From assembly GCA_001898225.1 (NCBI GenBank), contig MKTJ01000085.1:59379-123378 (forward strand): a stretch of DNA of 64,000 bases. Direction: 5' to 3'. The DNA comes from Chloroflexi bacterium 54-19. GTDB taxonomy: Bacteria; Chloroflexota; Chloroflexia; Chloroheliales; Chloroheliaceae. The notes under the pieces are model-generated. The model saw only the letters and a list, made by a program, of their open reading frames with translations. It was not told where the DNA came from and did not search any database. This document shows, one piece after another, positions 33,875 to 43,439 of this stretch. How positions within the stretch are numbered: position 1 is the stretch's first letter; every line of letters starts with the position of its first letter. The translations under genes and the position numbers were made by a program.

Positions 33875-35569
33875 TTAGCCAGCCTGCCCGGTAAATAAGC
33901 CATAAAAGAGGATGGCGGTAGCCGCGAACATAATGATCGCGGCCAGCACCAGACCCAGGTTGGTCGGCCAACCCAGCCGGAAGTTTTTCATAATCTTGCG
34001 GTTATTGCCAACCAGGAGGAGGAAGACCACCATGACCGGGGCCAGGACGCCGTTGAGGACATTGGCCCAGAACATCAATTGGACCGGGTCGAGCCCTAGC
34101 AGGGCTATAATCAGGCTGATGACCAGCGCACCTGTCAGGATGATATAAAAACCTTCGTTCTGCCAGGGTTTTTTGGATAGTCCGCCGGGCCAGCCAAAGG
34201 TGCCGGAAATGGCATAGGATACGCTTGCCAGCAGCACCGGGATAGCGATTAACCCGGCCCCAATCAGGCCGAAAGCGAACAAATACTTGGCGAATGAACC
34301 AAGCAGCGGTTCGAGAGACCGGGCGGCGTCAGCGGCAGTAGTAATCTGGCCGTGATGGGTAAAAATGGTGGCCGAGGTGCAGACAATGATGGCATAGGCT
34401 ACCAGGTTGCCGCTGATAACCCCGCTCCCAATATCCAGGGCGGCAGTCCTGAGCTTGGTCTTGGTCGAGCCTTCGCGCTTTTCCTCTTTCTCGCCCTGGA
34501 CCTGCCAGAACAGGTTATAGGGCGAAATGGTCGCGCCGAGCAAGGCCACGGCGCTGCTGATGCTGGTAAAGCTGAAATCTAGCTGTGGCACAAAGGTATT
34601 TTTCACTACCCCCAGCCAGTCCGCCCCGGACATTACTGCCGTTACCAGGTAGGTAACAAAGGCCAGGCTCATTATCAGGAATATCTTTTTGATGCTGTCG
34701 TAATTTTGAAAGACCGTGATATACCAGAGCAACAGGGCTACCGGGACCACGAACCAGAGCCAGTTGATACCGGTTACCAGTTCGAGGCCGCTCCCGACCG
34801 CCACCAGGTCCGCCGCGATAAGGGCGACGTTTGCTACGATTAAAATAACTGAGGCCAGCCCGGCTACCCCCAGGCCGTAATGTTCTTTCAGGATTTCAGC
34901 CAGCCCTTTTTGGGTTACACGCCCGACTTTGGCGCAGGCGTATTGGGCTGCCTGGTATAGCGGGGTCGAAATCAGCATCAACCAGAGATGACCGTTGCCG
35001 TTGGAAGCGCCGTCCACCGAATAAGAAGTGACCGCCGAGGCATCATTTCCGGCCATCCCGGCCAGGAAGCCCGGCCCCAGCATTTTCAATATATTTTTCT
35101 TTTTTCCGTCAGACGGCTGGTTTTCCTGGTCGTTTTGCTGCTCCAGGCGGCGCAACCCGGCATCGGTCGGGAGGGCTTCCTCGACCTTGTCCAGGACATC
35201 GCTGCCTTCGGCTGGTTTTGGGGCAGGTTCGAGGGTTTCCTGTCCTGTTGCCCCTAACGCTTCGGTTTCGGCTTCATTGGCGGCGATAACAACCTTGGCA
35301 GATTCTTCACCGTGGGCAGGGGCTATTTCAGGGGAGTTTTTTCCGTTTTCGGTTACAACTTCCTTGACCCGCTCGACCGGCACTTCTACCTTTTTTTGAA
35401 AAATAACCCCTTTTTTGACGATTAACTTCTCAACTTCGCCTTTTTCGTTCTCAACCACTTCTTCCACTCGTGGTTTGGAAACGTCCGTCTCGCCAAGGTC
35501 GCCTTCGGTGGCTTCAACCAGCGCGCCAGGCTTTATTTGAGGAAGCCGCCTGGCTTCTCTTTTATCCAT
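33875..35569 (-). CDS. Nramp-family metal transporter with N-terminal PRC-barrel-like domain
   Basis: 564 residues. Residues 1-65 look like a PRC-barrel (GALVEATEGDLGETDV, VKKGVIFQKKVEVPVERV). A charged linker follows to about 150, then about eleven membrane helices of the Nramp (SLC11) fold. The first begins GPGFLAGMAGNDASAVTS. In canonical Nramps this helix carries DPGN; here the Asp is kept but Pro, Gly and Asn are replaced (DASA). The helix-6 metal motif, usually A-x-M-P-H-N, reads TISPYN, so the metal-binding Met and the His are missing. A similar loss is known in Nramp-related Mg transporters (NRMT), so the substrate may not be Mn/Fe. A tandem palindromic operator lies about 80 bases upstream. 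Specificity is an inference. Confidence 0.88.
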   Translation of the reverse strand: MDKREARRLPQIKPGALVEATEGDLGETDVSKPRVEEVVENEKGEVEKLIVKKGVIFQKKVEVPVERVKEVVTENGKNSPEIAPAHGEESAKVVIAANEAETEALGATGQETLEPAPKPAEGSDVLDKVEEALPTDAGLRRLEQQNDQENQPSDGKKKNILKMLGPGFLAGMAGNDASAVTSYSVDGASNGNGHLWLMLISTPLYQAAQYACAKVGRVTQKGLAEILKEHYGLGVAGLASVILIVANVALIAADLVAVGSGLELVTGINWLWFVVPVALLLWYITVFQNYDSIKKIFLIMSLAFVTYLVTAVMSGADWLGVVKNTFVPQLDFSFTSISSAVALLGATISPYNLFWQVQGEKEEKREGSTKTKLRTAALDIGSGVISGNLVAYAIIVCTSATIFTHHGQITTAADAARSLEPLLGSFAKYLFAFGLIGAGLIAIPVLLASVSYAISGTFGWPGGLSKKPWQNEGFYIILTGALVISLIIALLGLDPVQLMFWANVLNGVLAPVMVVFLLLVGNNRKIMKNFRLGWPTNLGLVLAAIIMFAATAILFYGLFTGQAG

Positions 35570-35647
35570 CTAGCCCTACTTTCTTAACCCTTTTCCAACC
35601 CTTTACCAAGCTCATTAGTTATTTGCCCAAATTTTGGCACACTCAAA

Positions 35648-35682
35648 ATTCTTAAAGAAGTCTAAAAGACTTCTAAAGAAGT
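35648..35682 (-). promoter_or_regulatory. Two tandem 14-bp palindromes upstream of the Nramp gene
   Basis: ATTCTT-AA-AGAAGT (35648-35661) and ACTTCT-AA-AGAAGT (35669-35682) are near-identical dyads with centres 21 bp apart, two helical turns. The second is perfect. They lie 79 bases upstream of the Nramp ATG and look like a two-dimer operator. Confidence 0.6.
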
Positions 35683-35757
35683 TAAAAAATCAATTGCAAA
35701 TGTTGTGCCTGAATTAAATTAAATTGCGGATATTTGTTTTTAGCGAACTTACCGGGT

Positions 35758-35784
35758 AAAAAAATAGGCCCTTTTTTAGGCCCC
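35758..35784 (-). terminator. Weak terminator of the LuxR/TPR regulator
   Basis: On the minus strand GGCC pairs with GGCC around eight bases, followed by TA and seven T residues. The stem is short. Confidence 0.4.
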
Positions 35785-35802
35785 ATTAGGTCACAAGAAG
35801 GT

Positions 35803-38523
35803 TTAAGGAACGAGGTGATTTTCCAGGGCATAGCGAGTGGCGGCGGTCCGCGAGGTCACGCCGATTTTGCTATAAATCGAGGTTAGGTGCACATTCACGG
35901 TGCGCGGCGCCATACTGAGTTTATCGGCTACCTGGGTATTGCTCAAACCCTGGGCAACCAGACCCAGGACCTCGATTTCACGGCTCGTCAACTCGTCGAG
36001 GGCCCGGTTCTGAGGATTGCGCCCGCGTTTTTCGGGCAGAGCTTCGGTTTCGGCGGGGAGATCGCCACTGAACCAGGGTAATTGCATATTTTTGGCCTGG
36101 CCGGTCTGGATGTTTTCGCGCTCGGTCAGGGCTTTCTCAAAATCGAGCTTTTCGGCGACTTCTTCGGGGGAAAGGTTTACGCTTTCAGCCCAGATTTGCT
36201 CGAATCTTTCTTTGCCCAGCCGGGCAACCAGCTTGTCGTTCAAGTCGTTGAACTTGTCGTTGTACAGGTTTCCGTTAGGGGTTCCGACTTTTTCCTGGTA
36301 GGTCTCCATCACCGCCTGTAACCGGGCGCTTTGTTCATACAGGCCGAGTTCCTCGCTGAGAAGGGCCAGGCTGTTGATAGAATAAATCGTCCCCAGTTTG
36401 TCGCCGCCACTTAGCCGCAGTTCCAGGCTTTCCAGGTTGTGGCGGACCCCTTCGCGCCAGCGGCCTTGCGAAAAGACCGTCAGGCCGAGGAAGTTGAGAG
36501 TGCGGGAAATACCGGGGCGGTAGCCTTCTTGCTGGAACCGGACCAGGCTTTCGGTCAACCTGGTTTCGGCTTCGGGAAGTTTACCCTGGTCGAAATCAAT
36601 CCCACCGAGATACATCAGCGAATAGGCGATACCCCAGTTGTTGCGAACCTGCCTGAACAACTGCAAACTCTCCTGGAGTCTTTCGCTGGCTTCGGGCCAG
36701 TTCCCCTGGATCCAGGCCAGGAAGCCTAGCCGCAGCATCGAGAAGACGCCGTGCAGGGGGTCGCCAACCTGCCGGAACAGCCGCAAACTACCTTTATAAG
36801 CCGTAGCGGCCCGGTCGTACTGAGCCAGGCCGGATTCGACCTCGCCCAGGCCGTGATAAGAACGGGCCATGCTCCAGGTGTCGTTAAGTTCGGCCCCGAC
36901 TTCCAGGCTTTCTTCCAGGTAGCCGCGCGCTTTGACAAAATCGCCCTGGGCCCAGGCTACCGCCCCGACCCCGTAGAGCGCATCGAGGATACCTGGTTTA
37001 TCGTCCAGGGCCCGGCAAAAATCGAGACTGCGTTCGCAATAAATTTCGGCCTGGCGGAAGTCACCCTGGTTGCGGGCCATCATCCCGGCAAAGAACCAGG
37101 CTTCGGCCTGGACGGGGTGAAGCCTGGTTTTATCCCAGCGGGTCAGGGCCCCGGTCTTTTCTAAAATGAGCTCGAGCCAGTGGCGGCCCTCGCCCAGGTA
37201 GCCGTAGGTATACCAGAACCAGCCGAGGGCTACCCCCATGCGGGCGGCTAGCAACAAATATTCCCCGGCCTTTTCCGCCGGGGCCTGGGCAGGGGCGACT
37301 TCCAGCAGCCAATCCAGCGCGACCCGGACATTATCGTGTTCGGCTTCGACCCTTTCCAACCAGACCAGTTGATCGGCCCCTTGCAAACCTTTTTTGGCGG
37401 CCTCAGCGACCTTCAAGAAATAGCGGGCGTGCCGTTCCCGGATGGTATTGGCCTGTTCGCTTTCCAGCAGTTTATCCTGGGCGTATTCCCGCAGGGTTTC
37501 GAGCATACCAAAGCGCGATTCAAGGTTTTTCGCGCCGGCCTGGGGTGGCTCAAGCTGACGAACCAGGCTTTTGTCAACCAGCGAGCCCAGGCATTCGAGG
37601 ACGGCCAGGTTGTCTTCGCCCGGTTCGTGGCAGATAGTCTCGACCGCTTCGAGGGTCCAACCGCCCAGAAAGGCCCCCAACCGGGCAAATAGCCGTTTCT
37701 CGCGTTCGTCCAGGAGGCCATAACTCCACCCGATAGCATCGCGCAGAGTTTGCTGGCGGCGGGGCAGGTCGCGAGCGCCCCCGGTCAGGATTTGCAGCCG
37801 TTTGTCCAGCCGGTTTAAGAGGGCCTGGGGGCTGAGAAATTTGCCACGGGCGGCGGCCAGTTCGATTGCCAGGGGCAATCCGTCCAGCCGGGCGCAGATT
37901 TCGACCACTGCCGGGGCGTTCTCCCTGGTTAACTGGAAGTCGGGACGCACCGCCTGGGTCCGCAGCACGAAAAGGTTAATCGCCTCAAAGCGGAGCAATT
38001 CGGATGGTTCGTACTCGTTGACCCGGGACAACGGTGGAATTGCGAGGGGCTGGACCTGGTATTCCTGTTCGCCGTAGACGTGCAGCACCTCGCGGCTGGT
38101 GACCAGGATTTTAAGACCGGGCGCGACCGCAAGCAAATCGGCCAGCAGCCCGGCGGCCCCTATAACTTGCTCGAAATTGTCCAGGATTAAGAGGAGTTCT
38201 TTTTCTTCCAGGAATTGGTTGAGGTTCTCGTCGACCGGGAGGTTGCCGCTATCCTTGACCCCCATCACCTGGGCAATAGCCGGGCCGACCTGGGCCGGGT
38301 CGTTCAAGGAGGCCAGCGAGACAAAGAAAAGCCCGTCCGGGAAAATATCGCGCAGTTCGTTTGCGACCTGCAAGCAGAGACGGGTTTTGCCGGTGCCAGC
38401 CGAGCCAGTGAGGGTGAGCAGCCGAATATCGGGGTGCATAAGTAAGCCGGAAACTTCGGCTACCTCACGCTCCCTACCTATTAACCGGGTAGTTAAATTA
38501 GGCAATTCAGACTTGGACCACAC
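35803..38523 (-). CDS. Large ATP-binding LuxR-family regulator (NTPase, TPR, HTH)
   Basis: 906-residue STAND-type regulator. The N-terminal NTPase (about 15-330) has TRLIGRE, Walker A GSAGTGKT, and Walker B LLLILDNFEQ, followed by ILVTSRE and GLPLAIELAA. Residues about 370-780 are helical repeats of TPR type (repeated ARSYHGLGEVESGLAQYDRA-like units). The C-terminal LuxR HTH reads LTSREIEVLGLVAQGLSNTQ, then VADKLSMAPRTVNVHL. GTG 38523 has AGGAG seven bases upstream. It probably activates transcription on binding an unknown ligand. It sits upstream of the Nramp gene on the same strand with a weak terminator between. Its own upstream region carries two TAATTTTA-centred palindromes. Confidence 0.93.
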   Translation of the reverse strand: MWSKSELPNLTTRLIGREREVAEVSGLLMHPDIRLLTLTGSAGTGKTRLCLQVANELRDIFPDGLFFVSLASLNDPAQVGPAIAQVMGVKDSGNLPVDENLNQFLEEKELLLILDNFEQVIGAAGLLADLLAVAPGLKILVTSREVLHVYGEQEYQVQPLAIPPLSRVNEYEPSELLRFEAINLFVLRTQAVRPDFQLTRENAPAVVEICARLDGLPLAIELAAARGKFLSPQALLNRLDKRLQILTGGARDLPRRQQTLRDAIGWSYGLLDEREKRLFARLGAFLGGWTLEAVETICHEPGEDNLAVLECLGSLVDKSLVRQLEPPQAGAKNLESRFGMLETLREYAQDKLLESEQANTIRERHARYFLKVAEAAKKGLQGADQLVWLERVEAEHDNVRVALDWLLEVAPAQAPAEKAGEYLLLAARMGVALGWFWYTYGYLGEGRHWLELILEKTGALTRWDKTRLHPVQAEAWFFAGMMARNQGDFRQAEIYCERSLDFCRALDDKPGILDALYGVGAVAWAQGDFVKARGYLEESLEVGAELNDTWSMARSYHGLGEVESGLAQYDRAATAYKGSLRLFRQVGDPLHGVFSMLRLGFLAWIQGNWPEASERLQESLQLFRQVRNNWGIAYSLMYLGGIDFDQGKLPEAETRLTESLVRFQQEGYRPGISRTLNFLGLTVFSQGRWREGVRHNLESLELRLSGGDKLGTIYSINSLALLSEELGLYEQSARLQAVMETYQEKVGTPNGNLYNDKFNDLNDKLVARLGKERFEQIWAESVNLSPEEVAEKLDFEKALTERENIQTGQAKNMQLPWFSGDLPAETEALPEKRGRNPQNRALDELTSREIEVLGLVAQGLSNTQVADKLSMAPRTVNVHLTSIYSKIGVTSRTAATRYALENHLVP

Positions 38524-38714
38524 AACCTGGCTCCTGGGTCAGATGTTATCAGCCGATACGTCAGGAAGCTTTGCATGTCTAACGTCGTGGCAGTTGGATA
38601 ATTAATTCTAACTACATGATGCCTTATATCGCAGCGGGTTTCTGTGACATAAGTCATATTTACAGGCCCAAAAGTGGATTATACTTAGAAAAATTCAACC
38701 CAGGCAAACCGTGA

Positions 38715-38757
38715 CTATGTAATTTTACATAGCTTTTTTGGTTATAGTAATTTTACT
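38715..38757. promoter_or_regulatory. Pair of palindromes with TAATTTTA core upstream of the LuxR regulator
   Basis: CTATGTAA-TT-TTACATAG (38715-38732) is a perfect 18-bp dyad. AGTAA-TT-TTACT (38746-38757) is a shorter copy with the same core, 28 bp away centre to centre. They lie about 190-230 bases upstream of the regulator start. The rest of this 260-base spacer holds no gene. Confidence 0.45.
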
Positions 38758-38784
38758 TATTCCCCAGACCTATATTTTTGCCTG

Positions 38785-40224
38785 TTAAAACCAATCAAAA
38801 CCCAGGCAGCCCGCCAATAGTGACCGGGCTTGCTGGCCGCTGGCGTCGGCCACGAATAATATTCCAGCATCACTTCCCAGGTAGGCGAGCTCCTGGCTGT
38901 CCGGCGACCAGGCCGGGCGGCGGGTTTCGCTGCGTGTGGCCGCCTGCCCCAGCAAAGTCTTCACAGGGAAACTGTTATCCAGACTGATGTCATCTACGAC
39001 GGCGACCTGGTTGGCGCTTTTGGCCGTCACCGGGTATTGGGGTTGGGTTTCAAAAGCCAACTCTTTGCCGTCCGGAGCCCAGGTAACCCGCCCGGCGGCA
39101 TCCCCGGCGGCTGTCAACACCCTGGGTGTCGAATCATCCAGGGTCAGGGTCAGGACGACCCCGGCTCGCAAACCATTTGGCCCGGTCAAGTCGGCGCTCG
39201 CCGTAATATGGGTGCTGTCGGGGTGCCAGGTAACCGCTTTGAAATAACGTAAATCCAGTTTCTGGTCGGGCGGAATGGGCGCGAAACCGGCGTTTGCCAG
39301 CCCCAGCGCTTGCCCTTTACTTTCGAGCAAAGTCTTTTTGCCCTTGTTGGTGACATTATAGACGGCCAGGGCGTTCGGGCCACGCTCCAACTGGCGGGTG
39401 GTCGGGTCGAGGGTGGTTCCAAACGGGCCGGGGATAATATAGACCAGCCTGACGCCATCGGGGGACCAACTGGCCCAACCACCTTCTCCGAGACTTTGCT
39501 GTTTGCCGGTTGCCACGTCATAGAGGACCAGGGTCGTCTGGTCGAACTCGTCGGCCAGGCCATCGCTATTGGTATCGGTAGCCCTGGTCAGGGCCAGGGT
39601 TTTACCGTCCGGCGACCAGCTTGCGGCCAGGACGACTCCGCCACTATCAAGGTTGACCGGTTTTGTATTACCTGCGAGATCGACCACGACCAGTTGGCTC
39701 AGGCGGCTAATGGGGTCTTGCCGGAAAGCCGCGATACGGGTGCCATCGGGAGCTATTTTCGGGTCGCTAAACCCGGCCTTGCCCGCAATAAGTGCTGCCG
39801 CTCCGTCTTTGGGGTTTACCAGGTACAGCCCTGTAGAAGTCCCCACCACTAAAGAATCTTTCGGTAGGGTCTGGTTAGGCGCGGCCTGGAAGGGCGTGGT
39901 GGTCGGGTTCAGGGTCGAGGGTGGCGTTGGTAAGGGGCCATAACCGCCAGGCGTTATTTTGGGGGTAGTCGTGGCTGTCGCGGCGGGCTGGTTTGGAAAA
40001 GTCACCGCCGGGGTCGGCGCATGGATAGGGTCGGCTTCCTGGGTCGTGGCGGGCACAGGTTGGATGGTGTTACCGGTGGTAGAGGTAGCCGGGGCAGGGG
40101 TTGCGGTTACAACATCCCCACCACAGGCGACCAGGAGCAGGGCCAGTATCAGGGTCGGGAGTAGGGCCGGGACGAATTTTGCCCACCTGGCTGTTTTTTT
40201 GCGATTGAAAAGGACGTAGTTCAA
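38785..40224 (-). CDS. TolB-like beta-propeller lipoprotein
   Basis: 479 residues. The signal peptide ends in lipobox LVAC with Cys34. A Thr/Pro/Ala linker (about 40-115) leads to a PD40/TolB-type propeller from about 125 to the end, with repeated WSPDGK, WSPDSQELAYLG and FETQPQYP units. It also carries an EF-hand-like loop DTNSDGLADEF that may bind calcium. It starts with TTG 40224 (AGGA eight bases upstream). It begins 16 bases after the stop of dprA, so it is probably co-transcribed. Surface-located and of unknown binding partner; unlike the genes at 4466 and 7302 it lacks the INDDW domain. Confidence 0.82.
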   Translation of the reverse strand: MNYVLFNRKKTARWAKFVPALLPTLILALLLVACGGDVVTATPAPATSTTGNTIQPVPATTQEADPIHAPTPAVTFPNQPAATATTTPKITPGGYGPLPTPPSTLNPTTTPFQAAPNQTLPKDSLVVGTSTGLYLVNPKDGAAALIAGKAGFSDPKIAPDGTRIAAFRQDPISRLSQLVVVDLAGNTKPVNLDSGGVVLAASWSPDGKTLALTRATDTNSDGLADEFDQTTLVLYDVATGKQQSLGEGGWASWSPDGVRLVYIIPGPFGTTLDPTTRQLERGPNALAVYNVTNKGKKTLLESKGQALGLANAGFAPIPPDQKLDLRYFKAVTWHPDSTHITASADLTGPNGLRAGVVLTLTLDDSTPRVLTAAGDAAGRVTWAPDGKELAFETQPQYPVTAKSANQVAVVDDISLDNSFPVKTLLGQAATRSETRRPAWSPDSQELAYLGSDAGILFVADASGQQARSLLAGCLGFDWF

Positions 40225-40240
40225 GACGAATTCCTGTTTT

Positions 40241-41401
40241 CTACTGGCCGAGGCGGGTCAGGGCGTAGCGCGGACCACTCATACTCGTAACAAAGCCCTT
40301 AAGTTCAAGCATTACAAGCTGGCTATTAACTTCGGCGACGGGCAACCCACTTTCCTGGCAAATTTCATCCACGAAGACGGGTTCCCCGGCCTGGCGCAAA
40401 ATTTTTAGAAGCTGGCGTTCGATTTCGGTATCTCCGGCCCCCAAAAGCTCCTGTTGAGTCTGGCGGTCCTGGGCATCGAAAAGCCCGCCGGGCCGCAATT
40501 CCTCCAGAATTTCTTCCGCGCTGGTGACGAGCCGGGCTGAACCCTGCCGGATTAGCCGGTTGACGCCAGCGCTGGCATTATTATAGATGCTGCCGGGTAA
40601 GGCGAAAACTTCCCGGCCCTGCTCGATAGCGAAATCTACCGTGATTAGGGCGCCACCTTTTAGATTTGATTCGACCACGAAGACCCCTAGCGAGAGGCCG
40701 CTCACAATCCGGTTGCGCGGCGGGAAGTTGACCGCTTCCGGTTGGACACCGGGGGCATATTCGGAAATTATCGCGCCGTTTTGGGCGGCTGGGTCGGTAA
40801 TTTTAGCGGCCAGGTGGCGGTTTTCGGGCGGGTATATCACGTCCACACCGCTGCCAAGTACGGCCAGGGTCCGGCCTCCCGCTTTGAGGGCCGCTTCGTG
40901 CGCGACTGTATCAATTCCCTTGGCGAGGCCACTCACGATAGTCACGCCCTGACCGGCCAGTTCAGCGCAGATGCTGGCAGTGGCAGACCGCCCGTACCCG
41001 GTCGCCTGGCGGGTGCCGACCACGGCCAGGGCTAGGTTATCCTGCGGGGTTAGGGCGCCCCTTATATAGAGAATGGGTGGTGGGTTATAAATTTGGGCCA
41101 GCCGTTCGGGGTAATTGGGCGCGCCGATGGTAGCAAGCTCGATATTCTGGGCGGCCAGTTTTTCCAGTTCCCGGTCGGGGTCGAAGCCGGGCCGGAAGTT
41201 TACTACCCGTTCGATGAGTTTCGGTTCGAGGCCAGCCTGCATGAAGTCTCCGGCGCGGGCGGCCCAGGCCATTTCGAGACTGCCAAAGTAATCGAAAAGT
41301 CGCCGTAACCGGACTATCCCGATGCCACCAACCCGGCTAAAAGCCAGCCAGTATTTTTCGTCACCGGCAATATAGGGTTTATCTTCTTCAACCAGGGGCA
41401 T
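40241..41401 (-). CDS. dprA: DNA-processing protein DprA
   Basis: Loads RecA onto incoming single-stranded DNA during natural transformation. 386 residues from ATG 41401; the open frame runs on to a TTG at 41488, but no SD decides between them. An N-terminal helical/SAM-like part (GIGIVRLRRLFDYFGS) leads to the Rossmann-like core with YPERLAQIYNPPPILYIRG, AVVGTRQATGYG, VSGLAKGIDTVAHEAAL, GSGVDVIYPPEN, FPPRNRIVSGLS and GSIYNNASAGVNRLI. A C-terminal winged-helix domain (residues about 320-386) is present, as in full-length DprA. It is upstream of the propeller lipoprotein gene. Other competence genes are not in this window. Confidence 0.95.
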   Translation of the reverse strand: MPLVEEDKPYIAGDEKYWLAFSRVGGIGIVRLRRLFDYFGSLEMAWAARAGDFMQAGLEPKLIERVVNFRPGFDPDRELEKLAAQNIELATIGAPNYPERLAQIYNPPPILYIRGALTPQDNLALAVVGTRQATGYGRSATASICAELAGQGVTIVSGLAKGIDTVAHEAALKAGGRTLAVLGSGVDVIYPPENRHLAAKITDPAAQNGAIISEYAPGVQPEAVNFPPRNRIVSGLSLGVFVVESNLKGGALITVDFAIEQGREVFALPGSIYNNASAGVNRLIRQGSARLVTSAEEILEELRPGGLFDAQDRQTQQELLGAGDTEIERQLLKILRQAGEPVFVDEICQESGLPVAEVNSQLVMLELKGFVTSMSGPRYALTRLGQ

Positions 41402-41528
41402 GGCGGTTTTTACGGTTAACAGGTAAGTAAATTGTTTTGATTTTGGATGTGTCCCCGGAAATGTATCATAACTTGCCGGGTGGCGCAACTATCTATTTTG
41501 AGGCTTTTCAATGGTTTAATAAACAAAA

Positions 41529-43439
41529 CTAGGCAGGCTTCATGGGCAGGGTCAATCCGGTCAAACGCGACAGGGCTGCTTTTAGCAGGTCCTGGTCTAC
41601 CGGTTTGTCGAGCCATTCGATAGGACCGGACGGCAAGTCCGGTACTTCCCGGCTGGTGTCCCGGCCCTGGCTTGATACCACCACTACCGGCAGGTGCCCG
41701 GTTTGGGGGGACCGGCGTAACTCGCGCAATAAATCAAGGCCGCTCTCGCCCGGTAAAACAAGGTCCAGGGTCATCGCTGTATAAGTGTTGGCGGCCAGCA
41801 GTTCGCGGGCTTGCCCTGTATTGTAAGCAATATCGCAACTAAACCCGGCCTCTTTGAGAATGACTTTTAATACCCTGGATACGTCGGGGTCGTCCTCACA
41901 GATGAGGATGCGGGGCTGGTCGACCGGGGTAGCGGGGTCGAGCAGGGGTGAACTGGCCTTTAATTCGGGTAGTTCGAAATAAAAAGTGGTGCCTTCTCCC
42001 GGTTGGGTATCGAAACCAATCTGACCGTTGTGTCTCTCGACGATGGCTTTCGAGATCGAAAGGCCCAACCCGGTGCCCCCTTTCTGGCGGGTGGTAGACG
42101 CGTCGGCCTGGGCGAATTTCTGGAAAATGTTCTTGCGAAACTCGTCCGAAATGCCCGGCCCGTGGTCGCTGATGCTAACCCGGACGGTCTCGTTGCGACT
42201 GGTGACCTCGACCTGGACGGTATCCCCGGTGGGTGAGAATTTGGCGGCGTTTGAAAGCAGGTTCGTCAAGACCTGTAAAATCCGGTCGTAATCGCCCATA
42301 ATTTTAACTTCGGGCACCGGGTTGACCAGTTCCAACTTTACGCCAAACTGGGCGGCATAAGATTGGTTTGTTTCAAGAGCCTGTTCGATGACCGGGCCGA
42401 GTTCCAGGGGGACCACTTCAAAAACCATCTTACCCGACTCGATTTTCTCTATATCGAGGATGTCATTGATGAGCCGGACCAATCTCTCGCTATTTTTATA
42501 AGCGATTTCAATCATTGAATTGACCTGTTCCGGAATGGCTCCGGCTACCCCGCCCAGCACCAGCCCAAGCGAACCTCGAATAGAGGTCAGGGGTGTCCTG
42601 AGTTCGTGGCTGACGGTCGAGACGAATTCGGTTTTGAGTTTTTCTACCAATTTGCGGTCTGTAATGTCCTGAATCATTACCATCCCGGCCACGATTTCGT
42701 CCTCGTCGTTGCGGACCGGGAGAGCTTTAACCCAGTATGTCTTGCCGTTGCCGGGATTGTCTTCGAAACTTTCCTCTCGCCCTTCCAGGGCCGCCCGGTA
42801 ATAGGGGGCTAGTTTCTGGTAGCGTTGGGGTGAAAGAAGCTCACTCAGCAGTTTCCCTTCCATCCCATCCATCGAAAGGTTTACCGATTTCATGAGGGAG
42901 CCATCAACTTTTAAAAAGCGTAAATTGGTGTCATAAAGGAAAACGGCTGAGTCGGGCAGGTTGCGGGTCAGGGTGCGATAGAGTTCTTCGCTCCTAAGTA
43001 GCACCTCGCGGTCCTCTTTGGTTTTGGTAATATCGTGAAAGGCGCTGAGGGCATAATATTTCTGGCGTAGCATTACTACCTGGCTGGAAACAATCACAAA
43101 CCTGATTTCACCGTTTTTGTGGTAAACGATTGTTTCAAATTTTTGAATTGAGTCCAGGTCGGTTAATAAACTGCTGAGTTGCAGGCGTAATAAAGGGTTG
43201 ATAGGAGCGCCTTCGGGGGTTACCCTCTGGGCGAGTTCGGGTTGAGAATAGCCGGTTAATTGCTGGAACAGATTGTTGGAGTTCAGAAAGTCGCCGTTTT
43301 CGAGGTCGGTAAAGGCCATTGGGACGGGCGCCGTGACAAAAAGGTCCGAATAAACTTCCAGTTGGGCCACCCTGGTCCTCAACCGGTTGATTTCATCCAG
43401 CAGTTCCTGGCGGGTTAATTCATCTGACTTTGAAGTCAT
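41529..43439 (-). CDS. PAS-containing hybrid histidine kinase with C-terminal receiver
   Basis: 636-residue cytoplasmic hybrid sensor kinase. A short coiled coil at 5-32 (LTRQELLDEINRLRTRVAQL) is followed by two PAS domains (about 33-145 and 150-260). HisKA follows with the phosphoacceptor His in SHELRTPLTSIRG. The HATPase domain has NLLSNAAKFSPTG, DHGPGISDE and GTGLGLSI. A receiver domain (about 510-630) has ICEDDPDV, the phosphoacceptor Asp in MTLDLVLPGESG, and DKPVD. No membrane segment is present. It stands alone between dprA and a divergent NTPase gene; no output regulator is adjacent. Signal unknown. Confidence 0.94.
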   Translation of the reverse strand: MTSKSDELTRQELLDEINRLRTRVAQLEVYSDLFVTAPVPMAFTDLENGDFLNSNNLFQQLTGYSQPELAQRVTPEGAPINPLLRLQLSSLLTDLDSIQKFETIVYHKNGEIRFVIVSSQVVMLRQKYYALSAFHDITKTKEDREVLLRSEELYRTLTRNLPDSAVFLYDTNLRFLKVDGSLMKSVNLSMDGMEGKLLSELLSPQRYQKLAPYYRAALEGREESFEDNPGNGKTYWVKALPVRNDEDEIVAGMVMIQDITDRKLVEKLKTEFVSTVSHELRTPLTSIRGSLGLVLGGVAGAIPEQVNSMIEIAYKNSERLVRLINDILDIEKIESGKMVFEVVPLELGPVIEQALETNQSYAAQFGVKLELVNPVPEVKIMGDYDRILQVLTNLLSNAAKFSPTGDTVQVEVTSRNETVRVSISDHGPGISDEFRKNIFQKFAQADASTTRQKGGTGLGLSISKAIVERHNGQIGFDTQPGEGTTFYFELPELKASSPLLDPATPVDQPRILICEDDPDVSRVLKVILKEAGFSCDIAYNTGQARELLAANTYTAMTLDLVLPGESGLDLLRELRRSPQTGHLPVVVVSSQGRDTSREVPDLPSGPIEWLDKPVDQDLLKAALSRLTGLTLPMKPA

